Source: Agelas oroides
Taxonomy: Eukaryota; Porifera; Demospongiae; Agelasida; Agelasidae
Direction of reading: 5' to 3'
DNA: 64,000 bases
Assembly (NCBI GenBank): GCA_949130485.1
Contig: OX422184.1
Span: forward strand, 7,234,655-7,298,654
The translations under genes were made by a program, and so were the position numbers. Shown in pieces: positions 60,204-64,000 of this stretch (positions are counted from its first letter, which is position 1; each line of letters starts with the position of its first letter). The notes beneath the pieces are model-generated. The model had not been told where the DNA came from and searched no databases. It saw only the letters and a program-made list of their open reading frames with translations.

Positions 60204-62690
60204 TTATGCTGTGATCGCTTCAATTCTTTGTTCTGAGTTTTTGAAAGTTTGTATCCATTTTTCAAACTTTTTCTTGTCAATACTGTTGAGGTGGTTCCGA
60301 GAAAATGATGGGAAATTGAAATGAGATCCTTCTGCTCCAAATACTTTGTACTTGCTGTAGAGTGCTTCGACCATTGTATTTTCATCTTTTGTTGAACTCT
60401 TTGTAGTATGGTGGACTGCTTGTGGTGAGATGTTCGTGACTTTATCAAACCTGTCAATAGCCTCATTCAGTGTTGAGAGGGCCATTCCAGTGCAGATAAT
60501 AGTTGATGAAGCAACATTTCCTCCAGCAGTAGCCAAGTGCTGCTTGAATGCACGATTCCAGTGTTCCATTCCAAGGTCACAGGAAATGTTCTTCCCTGGT
60601 TTGTATTAATGAAACGGCACCACTTCAGACGATGCGCACCTCGCTCAGTCAACAATGCTGATGCTTCAGCAATCAGTCTAACACTCTCTGCTGCATAGTT
60701 GGTATGCCCAGTAGTTCTGAAATGTAGTAACAGTAGCTTCCAAATAGTAAGCATTCGTTCTCCATCTCCTTCATGGACAGCATCATTGAATTCTTCTACA
60801 AGTAGCAAATCTGCCATAAATGAACAGGCATAGTTGTGAATGCCATGCCTGCTAGCATCTGAATCTTGAGTTGTGTTTTTTGTGGAGCTGAGATCAAACA
60901 GGAGGGATGGCATCACATACTCATCTACAAATTTACCTATCGTGGTGGACAGGTATTGCCAATGTGGTGCTGTAGACTGTGTCATAGATAAAAGGTGAGG
61001 CCATGCATGCTTAATTGGTTTCTCATTTTATCTTGCATACCAAAATAGTGCATTGCTGCTGCTGTCACGTGAGCTTTGGCAACAGAATGGAACAAATCTT
61101 CTAGCTCATTCATCTCCTTTGACACGTCCTTCGAGATGTTATGACGCTTGATGAGACATCGTAGGTGCCAAAGAGTTCCACCATCAGTTATTGATTTGCC
61201 ATTGAAGTATCGGTTAAAGATAACCTTCAAAAAAGGAAAATGCATATGATAGTACATGTAGTATTTTCAAAGTCAACAGTGACACATAATTATACATTCG
61301 TTATCTATGATTGGTTTTAAGTAAATTTGTCAGCAGTTTCAGTGAACTTGTTAATTAGATAAAAGCAAGGCAATACCATCAGCATACGTACCTCAAAGAG
61401 GCACATCTTTGTATGCCAATCTTCAATAACTGGCAGCAAACCTTCCAGCCTCTCAACAGCAGTAGCTGAATCTTGTCGATGACGTTTTGCACTTCTGGCT
61501 CGTGCACAGGTCAGCTGGTCACCACCAAACAAGTAATTCACCGCAATGTCTCTTGAAGAACCAACAGACTTGGTTGGAACGTATTGGTGTAAGTTCTCCA
61601 TGATTTCAATCATTTCACCATTGATGTTCTCGTTCTTGAGAATCACACCAAGTGGGAGCTGTAACTGGAAACATTAACACTATCACAAAATGCTGCATGG
61701 TAGTTACTGCTATAAAATAGTTGTAGTAACCTACCACGACTGATGACTGAGCCATTTCTCTTGAGTATTCATGTAGAATGTGATCTGGTACAGCTTCAGA
61801 CATGAACTGGAATGCAGACAACTCAGCCACAACAATGCGAGACACTAAAACTATCAAGTCGCTGCGCAATCGTTTGTAGTCAGAGCTTGATAGAACAAAA
61901 TCAGAAGTGCTGAGGTTACTTACAAGCTGCTGTGGCCTTGAGTCATTAAGATGTGCAGTTCTTACTCGGTCTTGAACTGCAATGGTGTGGAAGAAGTGAT
62001 ACTGCTGATTTGGGTTGTCAAGGCGCATATCTCGGACTTTGATTGTAAGGTCAAGATTATCTCCCACCAGCTTCCAATTTTTCTCCACCAGTGTTGTACC
62101 TGAGTAAGTTTTAAACCATATAAGTCAAAATGAATTACTACTGTCAGAGGGTAAGTAACAGCACCTGTGTCTGAAGGGGAAGTGTTGTCCTGATCTTGTG
62201 AGGACTGGCTTGAACAATCGGATGGCACACTTGAAGTCACCTCATCAACATTGCTTGCCATGTCATCTTGTGTGGAAGAGGTGGTGATAGCATTTACTTC
62301 AGGCTTTTCTCTTCAGTGGATGATTTCCACCTCCTAAGCAGTACGTCATGATTTCCTGCCAGCCTGTCAATTACTCTCAGTGTATGTTGGTGTGAAAGGC
62401 AAATTCCCAGCTTGTTGAGGCGAGTATAAGTCTGTAAAAAGATGTGATTAAAATGTAGTAAAACACGTATTAGTGCATGTACGTCATACCTGAGAGCTAA
62501 CATGTCCAGCATTCAGGACTAGTGAAATCATAGTCTGAACAGCTGATAACTGCTTGTTTCGGGACTTCAGCAAAATGGCAGCAGCCATGCCAAGAGCAGG
62601 AACACACTTTGGAGAAGGAGATTCTGCCTTTCTAGTCCACTGCCTATCAGCAGCTGGCACAAGGACAGCATGCTCAGGTGTGTTAAGGAC
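60204..62690 (-). pseudogene. DUF6589-like putative transposase, copy B
   Basis: Exon-like blocks (minus): 62490-62690, about 62165-62431, 61735-62099, 61392-61664 and 60204-61224, with intron positions mostly matching copy A. Conserved blocks: VGDNLDLTIKVRDMR, GGDQLTCARARS, LPVIEDWHTKM, MNELEDLFHSVAKAHVTAAA, HEGDGERM, NISCDLGMEHWNR, and a C-terminal KKKFEKWIQTF. At least three 1-nt shifts (about 62300, 61035 and 60600), mostly in short homopolymers. An element inserted at 62691 cuts its 5' part. Confidence 0.78.
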
Positions 62691-63101
62691 TAGTCTCGTG
62701 CCCAGACAACTTTTCGCCGAGCGGGAAAGTAGTCTGGTGAACTGCCTACACCGTTTTGGTTCCAATATTTTGAAACTACCGTGACATCACGTCAACTGGA
62801 TTGTAAATTCAAAAGCGCTCTAGTAAACAGCAAACTCCTAGACAGCCTACTCGTGCTCCTTTCGATAGATACAATAGCCTAGTCTACTCACGGCAGCTAG
62901 GGTTGCCCGATCAATGTCCATTTCGCTAGTAGATCGTTGGCACGCAATGTGGAATGCAATCTTCGATGACGTCAAGCATTAAATTAGAAAAGAACAATGC
63001 GCCAGCATTCCGGCGCACTTGAACGAAAACGGAATAGGCAGTTCACCAGACCCTTTTTTCCGGCGGGCGCGCGCGAAAAATGCGGTCTGGGAACGAGACT
63101 A
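62691..63101. mobile_element. Non-autonomous TAGTCTCG element inside copy B
   Basis: 411 bp. Ends TAGTCTCGTGCCCAGAC and, inverted, TAGTCTCGTTCCCAGACC. Perfect 9-bp duplication GTTAAGGAC (62682-62690, 63102-63110). Each end has a CCAGAC...GTCTGG hairpin followed by TGAAC(T)GCC. Read on the minus strand, the right end gives TSLVPRPHF. Confidence 0.94.
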
Positions 63102-63110
63102 GTTAAGGAC

Positions 63111-64000
63111 TGGGTCAGAAAAGGGCCCTCATTAAGATATGCGAAGATATTGTTTTGTGAATAACTCCACTTCAATACCCAAGATAGGTTATTTGATCTC
63201 CCTAGTATTTAAATCTCCCGGTTCTAATATGGCCCCACCCACTTTTGGGATCACGTGATCTATTGTCTTTGGAATTGGGTCGCTAGACGCGTTTGCTGAA
63301 AGGCGGTTATTGTACAGACTAGCAATGGCTTTCGGGATATGCTAAATTCACCCGGTTTGAAACCTTATGAATAATTTATCAGTACGTTTAACCCCGTTGA
63401 TACGAGTAAGCAAATGTCATGAAGAAAGCTATATCAGTCACAGAACGAGATTCACTTGCCATGTGTTGGTCTTCTCCATCTGCTACAATACTGGCACTGA
63501 GATAGCAGGTAAGGCTGTTGAGGGAGGTGCTTGGAAATGGCCATTTTGAAGCCTCTGGGCATGGAATGGATCAGCTGGCTATACATATCCTGTCTATACA
63601 TATTACTTTGCACGACCTGCACTATGGGAATTTGTAAAAACGATGGTGCACACTACAGAAACACAACATAAGTACCAGGCAAAGTTCAATTTGAGCTTGT
63701 GAATAGCAAGCCTGCCCCAAGTTGTAATGAGAGATCTTGTGACATTGTCATAGTCTTGCCGGACTTTATTGCGGACAGCAGTGAACCTGCATAAAATTAC
63801 ATAAGGCCACCCCAAGTTGTACTTCTGTTTCTGCTCCTCCATTCTGGAGCATTTCAGAATTCCTGTATAATGAGCATGTGCAGAAGCAGTGCTCACTGGA
63901 ATTTAAAGGGACTTCTGTGCAGGTGTTTATCTTATATTTCCAGCCTACCTGCTTTAAAGCGTTCACCTATAGAGCGTTTTCATCACGTGAACAAATTCCG
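63111..64000. other. No gene recognised
   Basis: 63125-63180 might still belong to the interrupted exon of copy B but no frame joins convincingly. The block at 63325-63366 (TTCGGGATATGC...CACCCGGTTTGAAAC) is an inverted copy of 24140-24170. The rest shows nothing. Confidence 0.4.

Larger units (their letters stand above)
58521..62690. mobile_element. Two-gene DNA transposon, copy B (decayed, right end not seen)
   Basis: The left end TAGCCTCGTCCCCAGGCTCT with hairpin partner GAGAGAGCCTGG begins at 58521. The helicase (58706-60124, plus) and the DUF6589-like gene (about 62690 to 60204, minus) converge with 79 bp between stops, the same order relative to the helicase-side end as copy A. Both genes are frameshifted. 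The transposase side is interrupted at 62690 by a related element, and its N-terminal exons and terminal repeat were not found before 64000. Confidence 0.82.

Overview
The window looks like nuclear DNA of a marine invertebrate, most likely a demosponge. I base this on spliced genes with GT/AG introns, a mitochondrial-type leucyl-tRNA synthetase with an arginine-rich presequence, single-LRR exons of the NLR/ribonuclease-inhibitor type, and very dense DNA transposons. Many transposon ends start TAGYCTCG and read as the peptide SLVPRP, which I remember as common in Amphimedon gene models; that species link is memory, not a search. I see no bacterial operons, CRISPR, rRNA or convincing tRNA gene.

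Layout. 1-5450: the 5' half (13 exons, minus strand) of a mitochondrial leucyl-tRNA synthetase gene, with microsatellite-rich introns; the 3' half lies left of the window. 5600-22050: a nested stack of transposons. A repeat with long inverted arms carries a dead Ty3/Gypsy element (6868-11277). Next to it sits an 8.66-kb DNA transposon (11651-20313) with TAGCCTCG ends and a perfect 9-bp target duplication. This transposon encodes two convergent genes: a DUF6589-like putative transposase (plus strand) and a RecQ-like superfamily II helicase (minus strand). It is itself invaded by at least four smaller elements. 22-56 kb: seven exons of 61-84 bp, each one leucine-rich repeat, on the plus strand, 3-6 kb apart and strictly alternating between two types. 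Their introns hold many MITEs and foldback elements, a broken Crypton-like recombinase gene, a 1.8-kb deleted Gypsy element and a SINE-like pair. 57.4-58.4 kb: a 0.39-kb direct duplication flanking a zf-BED (hAT-type) remnant. 58521 to about 62690: a second, decayed copy of the helicase/DUF6589 transposon with the same convergent layout, cut by a non-autonomous relative (62691-63101).

How the parts relate. The best candidate for an under-described system is the two-gene transposon. One copy keeps both ends and its target duplication. A second copy keeps the convergent transposase/helicase order. Four further elements of 45-635 bp share its termini and 9-bp duplications, and a fifth (62691-63101) sits inside the second copy. 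All have a subterminal hairpin whose arms covary. A helicase-bearing lineage of Academ transposons (AcademH) has been described; whether this is that lineage needs a database comparison. The other main story is the LRR exon array, which appears to have grown by duplication of two-exon units.
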